From: Gp6-AA40 sp036802945
Lineage (GTDB): Bacteria; Acidobacteriota; Vicinamibacteria; Vicinamibacterales; UBA2999
Length of the DNA: 64,000 nt
Direction: 5' to 3'
Assembly (NCBI GenBank): GCA_036802945.1
Contig: DAIRVG010000001.1
Coordinates: forward strand, 159,520 to 223,519
The position numbers and the translations under genes were made by a program. This document shows positions 32,289 to 41,271 of the stretch, piece after piece. The notes below the pieces were generated by a model, which saw only the letters and a program-made list of their open reading frames with translations, searched no databases and was not told where the DNA came from. Within the stretch, counting starts at the first letter, position 1. Each line of letters opens with the position of its first letter.

Positions 32289-34160
32289 GTGCCCGTACAA
32301 GCGTCATCACGAGTCGCGCCGTTGAAGAACGTCGCCACGCGGCTTCGCATCGACTCGGTCCGCTCGACGAGTGAAGCCGGCAGTGGTCATCCCACGACGT
32401 GCGCGTCGGCCGCCGAAGTCGTGGCCGCGCTCTTCTTTTCGGAGATGCGCTATGACCCGCGCGATCCCCAGAATCCAGACAACGATCGCTTTGTCCTGTC
32501 GAAGGGGCATGCCGCGCCGATCCTCTACGCCGCATGGGCGGAAGTCGGCTTCCTCGCGCGCGAGCAACTGCTGACGCTGCGCCGGCTCGACTCCGACCTC
32601 GAAGGACATCCGACGCCGCGCCTTCCATTCGTCGACGTCGCGACCGGATCGCTCGGACAGGGCATTACCGCGGCCATTGGCATTGCGCTCAACGCGCGCC
32701 GCATCAAGTCCGACTACCGTACCTACGTGCTGCTTGGCGACGGCGAGTCTGCTGAGGGCTCGGTGTGGGAAGCGGCGGAAACAGCGGCCCACGACACACT
32801 CGATTCGCTCTGCGGCATCACCGATGTCAATGGTCTCGGCCAGAGTGGCCCGTCGATCTGGGATCACGACATGGAGGCCTACGCCGTGAAGTGGCGCGCC
32901 TTCGGCTGGCATTCGATCGTCGTCGACGGCCATGACGTGCAGGCGGTGCTCGATGGTTTCGAAGAAGCGCGCCGCACCAAGGGTCGCCCGACGATGATCC
33001 TGGCGAGGACGATCAAGGGTAAGGGAATTTCGATTGCGGAAGGGAAGCCCGGGTGGCACGGCAAGGCGTTCAAGAAAGGCGAAGAGCTCGACAAAGTGAT
33101 CAAGGAGCTCGAGTCGCAGTTCGTTGCCGAGGACGAGCCGGCGCAGCCGCCTGGACCTCGACGAGGCGGAGCCTCAGGACCGCCTGCGACTCAGCGGCCG
33201 GCTCCGAAGAAAGGGAGCGTCGGGACGCCTTCGTACAAGCTCGGTGACAGTGTTGCGACCCGCGAGGCGTACGGCGCCGCCCTCGCCAAGCTCGGAAACG
33301 ACGACGACCGGATTGTGGCACTGGACGGGGACGTGAAGAACTCCACGTTCAGCGAAAAGTTCGAGGAGAAACACCCAGGGCGTTTCTATCAGAGCTACAT
33401 TGCTGAACAGGTGCTGATCGGCTCCGCGATGGGGCTTGCCAGCAGAGGCGCGATCCCCTTTCCGTCGACGTTCGCGGCGTTTCTCACGCGTGCCGCTGAC
33501 TTCGTACGGATGGCGGCCATCAGCAACCTGAACATCAAGATGGCCGGGTCGCATGCAGGGGTTTCGATAGGCGAGGATGGCCCGTCACAGATGGCGCTCG
33601 AAGATCTGGCGATGATGCGCGCCCAACCGAACATCACCGTGCTCTATCCCTGCGACGCGATGAGCACCGAGCGGCTGCTCGAGCTCATGGCGTATCACCC
33701 GGGCCCCACGTACATGCGGACGTCGCGTCCGAAGACAGAGGTCATCTACGGTCCGGACGAGCCGTTCGCAATCGGGGGACTGAAGGTGCTGCGTCAGAGC
33801 GCGAACGACGTGGCGACGGTCATCGGCGGCGGGATCACCGTATTCGAAGCGCTGAAAGCGTACGAGGAGCTGCAGAAGCGCGGCGTCAGCATCCGCGTCA
33901 TCGATCTGTACTCACTGCAGCCGATCGACTTCGGGTCGTTGCTGCAGAGTGCGCAAGCAACCAGAGGCCGGGTGATCACCGTGGAAGATCACTATGCCGC
34001 AGGAGGCATCGGTGACGCAGTCGCGGCTGCCGTTGCTCCGGGCGGCTTCACCGTGGAGCGGCTCTGTGTGCGCGAGATTCCCCGCAGCGGCAAGCCGGAG
34101 GAGCTAGTCGATTATTACGGCATCTCCGCGCGCCACATTGTTGCCGCCGTGACACGGTAG
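32289..34160 (+). CDS. tkt: Transketolase, full length, animal-type
   Basis: 623 residues from the GTG at 32289, which has GGAGGT eight bases upstream (32275-32280). Key motifs are SEAGSGHPTTCASAAE, NDRFVLSKGHAAPILYA, the TPP motif LLGDGESAEGSVWEA with a late N, GWHSIVVDGHD, then the second half with ALDGDVKNSTFSEKF, FYQSYIAEQ and HAGVSIGEDGPSQMALED. The sequence follows the compact animal type rather than the longer E. coli TktA. It transfers two-carbon units in the pentose phosphate pathway. A Pro/Gly-rich linker near residues 283-309 looks repeat-derived. It is divergent from the hybrid kinase. Confidence 0.93.
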   Translation: MPVQASSRVAPLKNVATRLRIDSVRSTSEAGSGHPTTCASAAEVVAALFFSEMRYDPRDPQNPDNDRFVLSKGHAAPILYAAWAEVGFLAREQLLTLRRLDSDLEGHPTPRLPFVDVATGSLGQGITAAIGIALNARRIKSDYRTYVLLGDGESAEGSVWEAAETAAHDTLDSLCGITDVNGLGQSGPSIWDHDMEAYAVKWRAFGWHSIVVDGHDVQAVLDGFEEARRTKGRPTMILARTIKGKGISIAEGKPGWHGKAFKKGEELDKVIKELESQFVAEDEPAQPPGPRRGGASGPPATQRPAPKKGSVGTPSYKLGDSVATREAYGAALAKLGNDDDRIVALDGDVKNSTFSEKFEEKHPGRFYQSYIAEQVLIGSAMGLASRGAIPFPSTFAAFLTRAADFVRMAAISNLNIKMAGSHAGVSIGEDGPSQMALEDLAMMRAQPNITVLYPCDAMSTERLLELMAYHPGPTYMRTSRPKTEVIYGPDEPFAIGGLKVLRQSANDVATVIGGGITVFEALKAYEELQKRGVSIRVIDLYSLQPIDFGSLLQSAQATRGRVITVEDHYAAGGIGDAVAAAVAPGGFTVERLCVREIPRSGKPEELVDYYGISARHIVAAVTR

Positions 34161-34165
34161 CCGGC

Positions 34166-34243
34166 AAACTCCCAACGCCCAGCCTCCAACTCCCGAGATG
34201 TCCCGGTCCCTAAGTCTTGGGAATTGGGAGTCGGGAATTTGGG
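34166..34243. repeat. AACTCCCAA-type imperfect inverted repeat
   Basis: A left part rich in CAACTCCC words (34166-34196) faces a right part of TTGGGAATTGGGAGT words (34217-34243). It fills the space between transketolase and the convergent DinB-like gene. The same word family recurs at 57959-58029 and, translated, in the acyl-AMP ligase insert. Confidence 0.55.
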
Positions 34244-34244
34244 G

Positions 34245-34826
34245 TTATGTGGGAAACCCCGCCGCATCCATCACCCGCCGCGCCTGCCATAAATGGCGCC
34301 TCTCGTGCGCGGCGATGACCGCGAAACCGGATCCGAGCGGCATGTAGATCCACGATGCGGCTGGCGAGCGGACGCGCGCCCGGGCGAGGTCGAGGCCATT
34401 GGCCTGCCGAAGGCGATCGATATATTGCACCTGGTAGGCGCGAAATGCCGCCGTGATTTCCTGGCGCGTGCGTTTGGGCGGCGGCTGGAACGCCGCAGGT
34501 GCCTTCGTGCGGAAGAGCGGCGGCGGCTCGAGCATGCGGACGAACAGTCGGGCGAGCCACCAGTAGGTGAACGGCCCTTCGCCATAGAGACCTTGACGGA
34601 TCGCGCTGGCGATCCCTTCATCGAGGAGCGGCAGATACAGACGAGCCGAGACGTTCAGATGATCGACGCACTGCGCGATCGACCAGCCGTTCGGCGACGG
34701 CTGCCATGTGAACTGCGCATCAGTCAGCGGCCGGACAAGTGCGTCCGCCTGGTCGATCAGTTGCTCGAACTGACGGCGAAAGTCGTCGATTTCCGCCGTC
34801 AGCGCGAGGTGAGCCGGGATCGGCAT
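34245..34826 (-). CDS. DinB-like (DinB_2) putative metal-dependent protein
   Basis: 193 residues of a four-helix DinB/YfiT-like fold. The metal histidines are visible in QCVDHLNVS (near residue 55) and AAHERRHLWQARR (near residue 175), with the supporting NGWSIAQ motif. Relatives use the metal for thiol transfer or have unknown roles. The whole domain is present, and the last residues are AGFPT. It is convergent with transketolase, separated by a repeat. A GAGGTGA lies right at the start codon, too close for good function, so the initiation mode is unclear. Confidence 0.82.
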   Translation of the reverse strand: MPIPAHLALTAEIDDFRRQFEQLIDQADALVRPLTDAQFTWQPSPNGWSIAQCVDHLNVSARLYLPLLDEGIASAIRQGLYGEGPFTYWWLARLFVRMLEPPPLFRTKAPAAFQPPPKRTRQEITAAFRAYQVQYIDRLRQANGLDLARARVRSPAASWIYMPLGSGFAVIAAHERRHLWQARRVMDAAGFPT

Positions 34827-34997
34827 TCACCTCAGATCTTAGCGTCTGGGACGTCAGCGCGCCGGTGCGCGAACCAACGCAATGTCGGCAGCCCTGTCGG
34901 GGTAAAGACCTGCCTCGTCAAAGCTTGTACTGCCAGCCGGAGCAGCCGATCCGCACCCGACCGTTGCTGAGCTCCTTAACTGCAAGCTGCGCCACTG

Positions 34998-35026
34998 TTT
35001 ACAGTCCGCGAACCGTCCGATACAAT
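34998..35026 (+). promoter_or_regulatory. Sigma-70-type promoter of ftsH
   Basis: TTTACA (34998-35003) and TACAAT (35021-35026) are separated by 17 bases. Each box is one or two bases from consensus. Expected start of transcription is near 35033, giving a leader of about 100 bases before ftsH. Confidence 0.65.
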
Positions 35027-35044
35027 CATCAAGCGCGTTGGCTC

Positions 35045-35122
35045 ATGGCGCGCCCTCCTAAGACAATCGAGCCCGTTGCACCCGATATACCCGGGCTGCC
35101 AAGGACTCCTCTATGCCGCTAA
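35045..35122 (+). CDS. Possible 25-residue leader ORF before ftsH
   Basis: An ATG 12 bases after the predicted transcription start opens MARPPKTIEPVAPD, then IPGLPRTPLCR and a stop overlapping the ftsH ribosome site. Its proline richness could stall ribosomes. No Shine-Dalgarno is visible, so expression is uncertain. Confidence 0.25.
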   Translation: MARPPKTIEPVAPDIPGLPRTPLCR

Positions 35123-35134
35123 GGGAGTAACCCC

Positions 35135-36991
35135 GTGCTAGGCAAACTGCCACGCACCCGCCTTTTCTGGATGATTGCGGGCGTGCTCGTCCTCATTCTC
35201 TCCGTCGGGGCCCTCTTTGTACTCAGGCCGGCCGGTGAGTCGGCGCGGACCAACGCGGCATTCTCCGATTTCCTCCACGACGTCCAGGACGGACGCGTTC
35301 GCCACATCACTCAGGCGCAGGACGTCCTCCAGTTCGAGCGGCTTGACGGTTCCCGCTTCGAGACAATTGCACCTCAGGGGTATGTCGCGTCCAACCCGAC
35401 CTTCGTCGGTGACCTCGCGGAGCGCGGCATCAAGTTCGACGTCAAGGCCGGGGAGGATCCACGCGCCGGCAGCTACGGCGCCATGGCGTTCGGCCTGGTC
35501 CTGCTCGGTTTCGCCGGCCTCGTGCTGTTCCGGGCGGTCACCGGCCGCGTCCCGACCCTCGAGAAGGCGCGCACGATCGATCCGCAGTTAGTGAATGTCA
35601 CGTTCGCGGATGTTGCCGGCGTCGACGAAGCGAAGGATGAGGTCCAGGAGATCGTGGACTTCCTCAAGGACCCGCAGCGCTTCGAATCGATTGGCGGGCG
35701 TATCCCGCGCGGCATCCTGCTCGTGGGGCCACCCGGCACGGGCAAGACACTGCTGGCGCGGTCGATGGCGGGCGAAGCGGGAGTGCCGTTCATGTCCGTC
35801 AGCGGATCCGACTTTGTCGAGATGTACGCGGGAGTCGGCGCATCGCGTGTGCGCAAACTGTTCAAGGAAGCGCGCCGCCACAAGTCGTGCATTATCTTCA
35901 TCGACGAGCTCGACGCGGTCGGCCGCAATCGCGGCGGCAACTCGCTGAGCCACGAGGAACGGGAGCAGACGCTCAATCAGCTGCTCGTCGAGATGGACGG
36001 CTTCACCCAGTCCGAAAGCATCATCATCGTCGCCGCGACGAACCGGCAGGACATCCTCGATCCGGCGCTGCTGCGCCCGGGGCGCTTCGATCGTCAGGTG
36101 ATGGTTGGCAATCCCGACATCAAGGGCCGTGAACAGATTCTTCGCGTCCATGCGCGTAAGGTGGCGCTTGAGGGCGACGTCGAGCTCCGCTCGATCGCGC
36201 GTGGCACCCCTGGATTCTCAGGCGCCGACCTGGCGAATCTCGTGAACGAAGCGGCGCTGATTGCGGCGCGTGCGGGGCGCAAGACCGTCGGCAACCGCGA
36301 TCTCGATGCCGCGCGCGACAAGGTGCTGATGGGTGTTGAACGGCGCTCGGTTGCGATGAGCGAGCGCGAGCGCAACACGTGTGCGTATCACGAGGCCGGC
36401 CACGCGGTTGTGGCGGCGTTGCTCCCCGACGCCGATCCGCTCCACAAGGTCACGATCATCCCGCGCGGCCGCGCGCTCGGCGTCACGATGCAGCTCCCGG
36501 AAGCGGATCGCTATACGCATTCGAAGCCGTTCATCGAGACGCAGATCGCGATCCTGATGGGCGGCCGCATTGCCGAGGAACTCTTCCTGCGTCAGATGAC
36601 GAGCGGCGCCTCGAACGACATCGAACGAGCCACCGAACTGGCGCGCAAGATGGTGTGCGAGCTGGGTATGTCGCCACTGGGGCCGCTCCACTTCCGTCGG
36701 CCGTCGGGTGCGTTTGACAGCGACAATCGCGCTTCGGGTTTCAGCGAGGAGACCGCACGCCGGGTCGACGACGAAATTCGTGTCCTCGTGATGCGCGGCT
36801 ACGAAACGGCGCGCCAGATCATCGAACGGCAGCGCGCCGCCGTGAAGGCGCTGGCCGAGGAGCTGCTCGAGGTCGAATCGGTCGACGCCGATCGCCTCAA
36901 GGAGATCCTCGCCGGATCGGTTCTGGCCGCGCCGTCGCCGTTTCCGCCGGCTGTGCGTGACGCGCCGACAGAGGCTTCCAGGCCGACCTGA
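35135..36991 (+). CDS. ftsH: ATP-dependent zinc metalloprotease FtsH
   Basis: 618 residues: a membrane helix at 12-30, a small periplasmic domain, a second helix near 115-134, then the AAA+ module with GPPGTGKT, FIDELDAVG and the second region of homology ATNRQDILDPALLRPGRFDR. The peptidase part has HEAGHA (near residue 419) and the third zinc ligand in SNDIERATE. It degrades misassembled membrane and regulatory proteins. Start GTG 35135 with AAGGGAG upstream. The sequence diverges from the most conserved FtsH (SIGGRIPRGILL for KLGGKIPKGVLL), so it may be a second paralog. The stop lies inside a REP-like hairpin. Confidence 0.93.
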   Translation: MLGKLPRTRLFWMIAGVLVLILSVGALFVLRPAGESARTNAAFSDFLHDVQDGRVRHITQAQDVLQFERLDGSRFETIAPQGYVASNPTFVGDLAERGIKFDVKAGEDPRAGSYGAMAFGLVLLGFAGLVLFRAVTGRVPTLEKARTIDPQLVNVTFADVAGVDEAKDEVQEIVDFLKDPQRFESIGGRIPRGILLVGPPGTGKTLLARSMAGEAGVPFMSVSGSDFVEMYAGVGASRVRKLFKEARRHKSCIIFIDELDAVGRNRGGNSLSHEEREQTLNQLLVEMDGFTQSESIIIVAATNRQDILDPALLRPGRFDRQVMVGNPDIKGREQILRVHARKVALEGDVELRSIARGTPGFSGADLANLVNEAALIAARAGRKTVGNRDLDAARDKVLMGVERRSVAMSERERNTCAYHEAGHAVVAALLPDADPLHKVTIIPRGRALGVTMQLPEADRYTHSKPFIETQIAILMGGRIAEELFLRQMTSGASNDIERATELARKMVCELGMSPLGPLHFRRPSGAFDSDNRASGFSEETARRVDDEIRVLVMRGYETARQIIERQRAAVKALAEELLEVESVDADRLKEILAGSVLAAPSPFPPAVRDAPTEASRPT

Positions 36992-37005
36992 GGGTCGGCC
37001 TCTAC
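36980..37005. repeat. REP-like palindrome over the ftsH stop
   Basis: A perfect 9-bp stem (36980-36988 with 36993-37001) with a four-base loop is followed by CTAC, that is GTAG on the minus strand. The ftsH TGA sits at the loop. It encodes the last residues of FtsH and may also act as a terminator. Confidence 0.65.
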
Positions 37006-37061
37006 GCGAACCTCACTGAGGTACGATCGTGTCTTAGTCTTTTACTGAGGCACATCGTACA

Positions 37062-38486
37062 GTGATCAACGAAACTCCTCGATTCGCCCTTGCCGCATCG
37101 CTAGTACTCGTTGCAGCGGCTGCGACACCCGCCTTCGCGCAAATCCGAACCTCCGCGCCACAGATTTCCGACGACAGTCCATTCAGGCGAGGCGTTCCGG
37201 CTGGCACGGCCAGGGCCGAGCCGTTGACGCTCTCGCTCGGCGACGTCATTCAGCGGGCCCTCGTGAATAACCTCGGCATTGTGACGTCCGTGGATGCAAT
37301 GGATCGTGCCCGCGGGGCGCGACGGGTCGCCATGAGCGAGCTGTTGCCCAACTTCAGCGCCCGTCTCGGCGACACGCGACAGGTGGTCAACCTCGAGGCG
37401 TTCGGGATTCCGGTTGCGGAAACGGGACTTCCCCGCGTCGTCGGGCCGTTCAGCGTCTTCGACGTCCGCGTGTTTCTGAGCCAGGCGATCTTTGACCTTC
37501 GCGCGCTGCACGAGGCACGGGCGGAAGGGCACAACGAGAACGCAGTGCGTCTCACCAACAGGAGCCGGCGCGATCTGGTATCGCTGCTGGCGGCCGACGT
37601 GTACCTCCAGGTGCTGGCCGCCAACGCGCGTGCCCAGTCGGCGCGTGCTCAACGTGAGACCGCTCAGGCGCTCTTTACGCAGGCACAGGACCTGAGGCAG
37701 AGCGGCATCGTCGCCGGGATCGAGGTGCTGCGGGCGCAGGTGCGCTTCAGCTCGGAGAGCCAGCGCGTGACCGTGGCGGACAACGATGCGCAGAAGATGA
37801 AGCTCCAGCTCGCGCGCATGATCGGTCTGCCCCTGGGTCAGGAATTCACGCTGAGCGATCAGTTTCCCAACGTGCCCGTTCCAGAGATCACGCTTCAGCA
37901 GGCGCTCGATCGCGCGTACACGGAGCGGCCAGACTACCTGAGCGCCATCGAGCGGGTGCGCGCCGCGGAGGCGAGCCGTAGCGCCGCGCGTGGTGAGGCC
38001 CTTCCTGCGGTCCACGCCACCGCCGACTACGGGAAGATTGGTTTGTCCCCGTCCACGGCGGTCCCCACATACACGCTCGTCGGCAGCGTCACCGTGCCGC
38101 TGTTCCAGGGTGGCCGCACGCAAGGACGCCTGATCGAGGCCGACGCCGACCTTCGTACCCGGCGTGCGGAGGTCGAAAACATCCGCGCGGACATTTACTA
38201 CGACGTCCGTAACGCCTTTCTCGACATGCAGGCAACCGAGGAGGAGCTCCGAACCGCGACCCAGTCCCGCGACCTCGCCAACCAGCAGCTGACGCAGGCG
38301 CGCGATCGATTCCAGGCGGGCGTCGCGAGCAACATTGAAGTTGTCCAGGCCCAGGAGGCGGTGGCGGTGGTGAATGAGCAGTTCATCGACGCCACGTACG
38401 GCTTCCTGATGGCGAAGGCGATGCTCGCCGGCTCCCTCGGCATCGCGGAGGAGGAGATCAAGCGGTACCTCGGAGGCGCGAACTGA
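37062..38486 (+). CDS. TolC-family outer membrane efflux protein
   Basis: 474 residues from a GTG, with a signal peptide ending ATPAFA before Q. Two repeated outer-membrane-efflux halves follow (LSLGDVIQRALVNN, then ITLQQALDRAYTERPDYL), with long alternating helical stretches and the late ARDRFQAGVASNIEVVQAQ and MLAGSLG motifs. It should form the outer-membrane and periplasmic tunnel of a tripartite pump with the two genes that follow. Its stop overlaps the ATG of the adaptor gene (TGATG). The first helices are complete, so length is normal. Confidence 0.9.
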   Translation: MINETPRFALAASLVLVAAAATPAFAQIRTSAPQISDDSPFRRGVPAGTARAEPLTLSLGDVIQRALVNNLGIVTSVDAMDRARGARRVAMSELLPNFSARLGDTRQVVNLEAFGIPVAETGLPRVVGPFSVFDVRVFLSQAIFDLRALHEARAEGHNENAVRLTNRSRRDLVSLLAADVYLQVLAANARAQSARAQRETAQALFTQAQDLRQSGIVAGIEVLRAQVRFSSESQRVTVADNDAQKMKLQLARMIGLPLGQEFTLSDQFPNVPVPEITLQQALDRAYTERPDYLSAIERVRAAEASRSAARGEALPAVHATADYGKIGLSPSTAVPTYTLVGSVTVPLFQGGRTQGRLIEADADLRTRRAEVENIRADIYYDVRNAFLDMQATEEELRTATQSRDLANQQLTQARDRFQAGVASNIEVVQAQEAVAVVNEQFIDATYGFLMAKAMLAGSLGIAEEEIKRYLGGAN

Positions 38487-39688
38487 TGAACACACGGATT
38501 CGCATCGCGATTGGCGCGGTCCTGATCGCGGTGCTGGCGACGTCCGCCTGGTTGTGGGCGACCGCCGGACGCGAGACGACCGACGATGCGCAGGTGGACG
38601 CCCATGTGACTCCCATCGCGGCGCGCGTTGGCGGGACGGTGCTCGAGGTGCGCGTGAAGGAAAACCAGCAAGTCGAGGCGGGAGCCGTCCTCGCTGTGAT
38701 CGATCCGCGCGACTATCAGGTGGCGCTCGAGAAGGCCCGCGCCGAGCTGGCGACCGCCGAAGCCGACGCGGCCGTGGCCAAGGTCAACGTGCCGATCACG
38801 TCGACGGCCGCGACCAGCAATGTCTCGACGGCGCGCGGCGGTGTCGCGCAGGCCGAGGCAAGTGTCGACCAGGCGCAACGGGGCATCGAGGGCGCCGACG
38901 CGCGGCTTGTCACCGCGCAGGCGCGTCAGCGCGAGGCGGAAGCCAACGCGACAAGGACCGCCAAGGATGTCGAGCGATTCAAAGGACTGCTCGCGAAGGA
39001 CGAGATCTCTCAGCAGCAGTACGACGCGGCCGTCGCTGCCGCCGACGGGGCACGGGCGGCCACCGATTCGGCCCGCTCGCAGGTCAAGGAAGCGCAGTCA
39101 GGGATCCAGGTTGCCCAGAGCCAGCTGGCACAGGCACGGGCTGGCTCGTCACAGGCAACCGCGCAGCTGGAGAATGCGCAAAGCGCCCCGCAGCAGATCG
39201 CGGCGATCCGCGCGCGCGCGGCGTCCGCCGACGCAAAGGTGATGCAGCAACGTGCGGCGGTGCAGGAGGCGGAGCTGAACCTGCAGTACGCGATCGTGAA
39301 GGCTCCGACGAAGGGAGTCGTCAGCAAGAAGGGCATCGAGGTAGGGCAGGTCGTGCAGCCTGGTCAGCCGCTGATGGTGCTCGTTCCGCTCGAGGACGTT
39401 TGGGTAACCGCAAACTTCAAGGAGACGCAGCTCAGCAACATGCGGCCCGGCCAGCCGGCGATCGTGGAGGTGGACGCGTACGGGGGACGCGAGTTCAAAG
39501 GGCACATCGAAAGCCTCGCGGCCGCGACCGGCTCGCGCTTCAGCCTCTTGCCGCCTGAAAACGCGACCGGCAACTTCGTCAAGGTGGTGCAGCGCGTGCC
39601 GGTGCACATCGTAATCGACGAGAAGCAGGATGCGCAGCAGCTGCTGCGGCCAGGCATGTCGGTGACCGCAAAGGTGTATACGCGGTAG
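38486..39688 (+). CDS. HlyD/EmrA-type membrane fusion protein
   Basis: 400 residues: an N-terminal membrane helix (residues 5-26), then TTDDAQVDAHVTPIAARVGG and ENQQVEAGAVLAVIDPRDY as the lipoyl-like half, a long alanine/glutamine-rich coiled coil (about 85-260), and the return half IVKAPTKGVVSKKGIEVGQ. It bridges the inner-membrane transporter and the TolC-like channel. The coiled coil is longer than in RND adaptors and fits EmrA. Translation is coupled to the TolC gene by a one-base overlap, and the transporter gene starts 18 bases later. Confidence 0.92.
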   Translation: MNTRIRIAIGAVLIAVLATSAWLWATAGRETTDDAQVDAHVTPIAARVGGTVLEVRVKENQQVEAGAVLAVIDPRDYQVALEKARAELATAEADAAVAKVNVPITSTAATSNVSTARGGVAQAEASVDQAQRGIEGADARLVTAQARQREAEANATRTAKDVERFKGLLAKDEISQQQYDAAVAAADGARAATDSARSQVKEAQSGIQVAQSQLAQARAGSSQATAQLENAQSAPQQIAAIRARAASADAKVMQQRAAVQEAELNLQYAIVKAPTKGVVSKKGIEVGQVVQPGQPLMVLVPLEDVWVTANFKETQLSNMRPGQPAIVEVDAYGGREFKGHIESLAAATGSRFSLLPPENATGNFVKVVQRVPVHIVIDEKQDAQQLLRPGMSVTAKVYTR

Positions 39689-39706
39689 TGAAATCACGAA
39701 TCTCGA

Positions 39707-41260
39707 ATGGCTTCCGAGCACCGAAACGTCAATCCCTGGATCGTCGCGATTGCGGTGATGTTCGGCACCTTCATGGAGGTGCTCGACACCACGGTCGTCA
39801 ACGTGTCGCTCCCTCACATCGCGGCGACAATGTCGGCGACGATCGACGAGGCGACCTGGGTCCTGACGTCGTACCTCGTCGCCAACGCCATCATCCTGCC
39901 GATGACCGGGTGGCTCGCGAGCACCTTTGGCCGCAAGCGGCTCCTGATGATGTCGGTGACCGGGTTCACCATCACGTCCTTCCTGTGCGGTATCGCTCCG
40001 AACCTCGGGTCGCTCATTGCGTTTCGCATCCTGCAGGGCGCGACCGGTGGCGCGCTGCAGCCGCTGTCGCAGGCGATTCTTCTCGAATCGTTCCAGCCGC
40101 ACGAGCGAGGGAAAGCGATGGGCTTCTGGGGCCTCGGCATCGTCGTGGCGCCGATCCTCGGCCCGGTGGTCGGCGGTTGGCTGACCGAGACCTACAGCTG
40201 GCGCTGGGTCTTCTACATCAACCTGCCGGTCGGTATCGCGTCGATCGTCATGACGCAGTTGTTCATCTTCGATCCGTCGTACCTGCGCCGCCAGGTCGAG
40301 AAAGTCGACTACTGGGGTATCGGCATGCTCGTCGTCGGTATCGGCTCTCTGCAATACGTGCTCGACAAGGGACAGGAGGCGGACTGGTTTGCATCGAGGT
40401 CGATCCTCATCCTGTCGATCGTGTCGGCAGTGACCCTGCTTGTGCTCCTGTATCACGAGTGGACCACCGACCATCCGATCATCGACCTGCGTGTATTCAA
40501 GGAGCGGAGCTATGCCACCGGTGTCTTCCTGATGACGATGCTCGGCTTCGTCCTGTACGGGAGCATGGTGTTGCTACCGGTCATGCTGCAGACGGTGCTC
40601 GGGTACCCGGCAATCGCGGCGGGTATCGCGATGGCCCCGCGCGGCATCGGATCGCTCGTGATGATGCCGATTGTCGGCATGCTGACCAGCAAGGTCGATG
40701 TGCGGAAGCTCCTGGCGATCGGCTTCACCGTTGCCGGTGTCACGCTGATCTGGCTGGGACAGTTGAATCTGCAGGCGGGGTACTGGGACATCTTCTGGCC
40801 GCAGCTGCTGCAGGGGACGGGGATGGCGCTCACGTTCGTACCGCTGACGACGGTGTCGATGCAGGCGATTCCGCCGGAGCGGATGGGCAACGCGACGAGC
40901 CTTTTCAACCTGATGCGCAACATCGGAGGCAGTGTCGGCATCGCGGTGACCGGGACGCTGCTGGTCCGGCAGCGCCAGACTGTAGCGGCGGTGCTTGGCG
41001 AGCGCGTCACGGCCTACGACCCGGAGTCGCAGGCGATGCTGGCGCAGCTGAAGGCCGCGTTCATGGCGAGGGGCGTGGATGCCGTTACCGCGGGCGAGCG
41101 CGCATATGGGGCGCTCCACGGCATCCTGATCCAGCAGGCATCAATGGTGTCGTTCGTCTGGCTGTTCCAGCTGCTCGGGATGATCTTCCTGCTGCTGCTT
41201 CCGTTGATTCTGATCATGCGGCGGCCCAAAGGAAGAGTGTCGGCGGCGGCCGCTCATTAG
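39707..41260 (+). CDS. EmrB/QacA-family MFS drug transporter (DHA2)
   Basis: 517 residues with 14 hydrophobic segments. The DHA2 motifs are MEVLDTTVVNVSLPHIAATM in helix 1, GRKRLLMMSVTGFT after helix 2, RILQGATGGALQPLSQAI, and GPVVGGWLTETYSWRWVFYI, the motif-C region of drug/proton antiporters. With the EmrA-like and TolC-like proteins it should form a pump expelling hydrophobic compounds directly across both membranes. It is the last gene of the operon; no TetR or MarR regulator is adjacent in the window, which is unusual for such pumps. Confidence 0.93.
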   Translation: MASEHRNVNPWIVAIAVMFGTFMEVLDTTVVNVSLPHIAATMSATIDEATWVLTSYLVANAIILPMTGWLASTFGRKRLLMMSVTGFTITSFLCGIAPNLGSLIAFRILQGATGGALQPLSQAILLESFQPHERGKAMGFWGLGIVVAPILGPVVGGWLTETYSWRWVFYINLPVGIASIVMTQLFIFDPSYLRRQVEKVDYWGIGMLVVGIGSLQYVLDKGQEADWFASRSILILSIVSAVTLLVLLYHEWTTDHPIIDLRVFKERSYATGVFLMTMLGFVLYGSMVLLPVMLQTVLGYPAIAAGIAMAPRGIGSLVMMPIVGMLTSKVDVRKLLAIGFTVAGVTLIWLGQLNLQAGYWDIFWPQLLQGTGMALTFVPLTTVSMQAIPPERMGNATSLFNLMRNIGGSVGIAVTGTLLVRQRQTVAAVLGERVTAYDPESQAMLAQLKAAFMARGVDAVTAGERAYGALHGILIQQASMVSFVWLFQLLGMIFLLLLPLILIMRRPKGRVSAAAAH

Positions 41261-41271
41261 GCGAGCGTCCT

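Larger units (their letters stand above)
34827..35134. other. Regulatory region upstream of ftsH
   Basis: 308 bases between divergent genes. The right half has a good sigma-70 promoter (34998-35026), then a possible 25-codon leader frame and the ribosome site AAGGGAG (35121-35127) seven bases before the ftsH GTG. The left half shows no frame, repeat or RNA gene. Confidence 0.6.

Noticed and set aside
37101..38495. 464-codon minus-strand frame opposite the TolC-like gene
   Set aside because: Same reason: antisense to a recognised gene with signal peptide and repeated domain structure.
39149..40474. 441-codon minus-strand frame opposite EmrA/EmrB
   Set aside because: It is rich in His/Arg/Asp with no family features and lies fully under two clear efflux genes; high GC leaves such antisense frames open.
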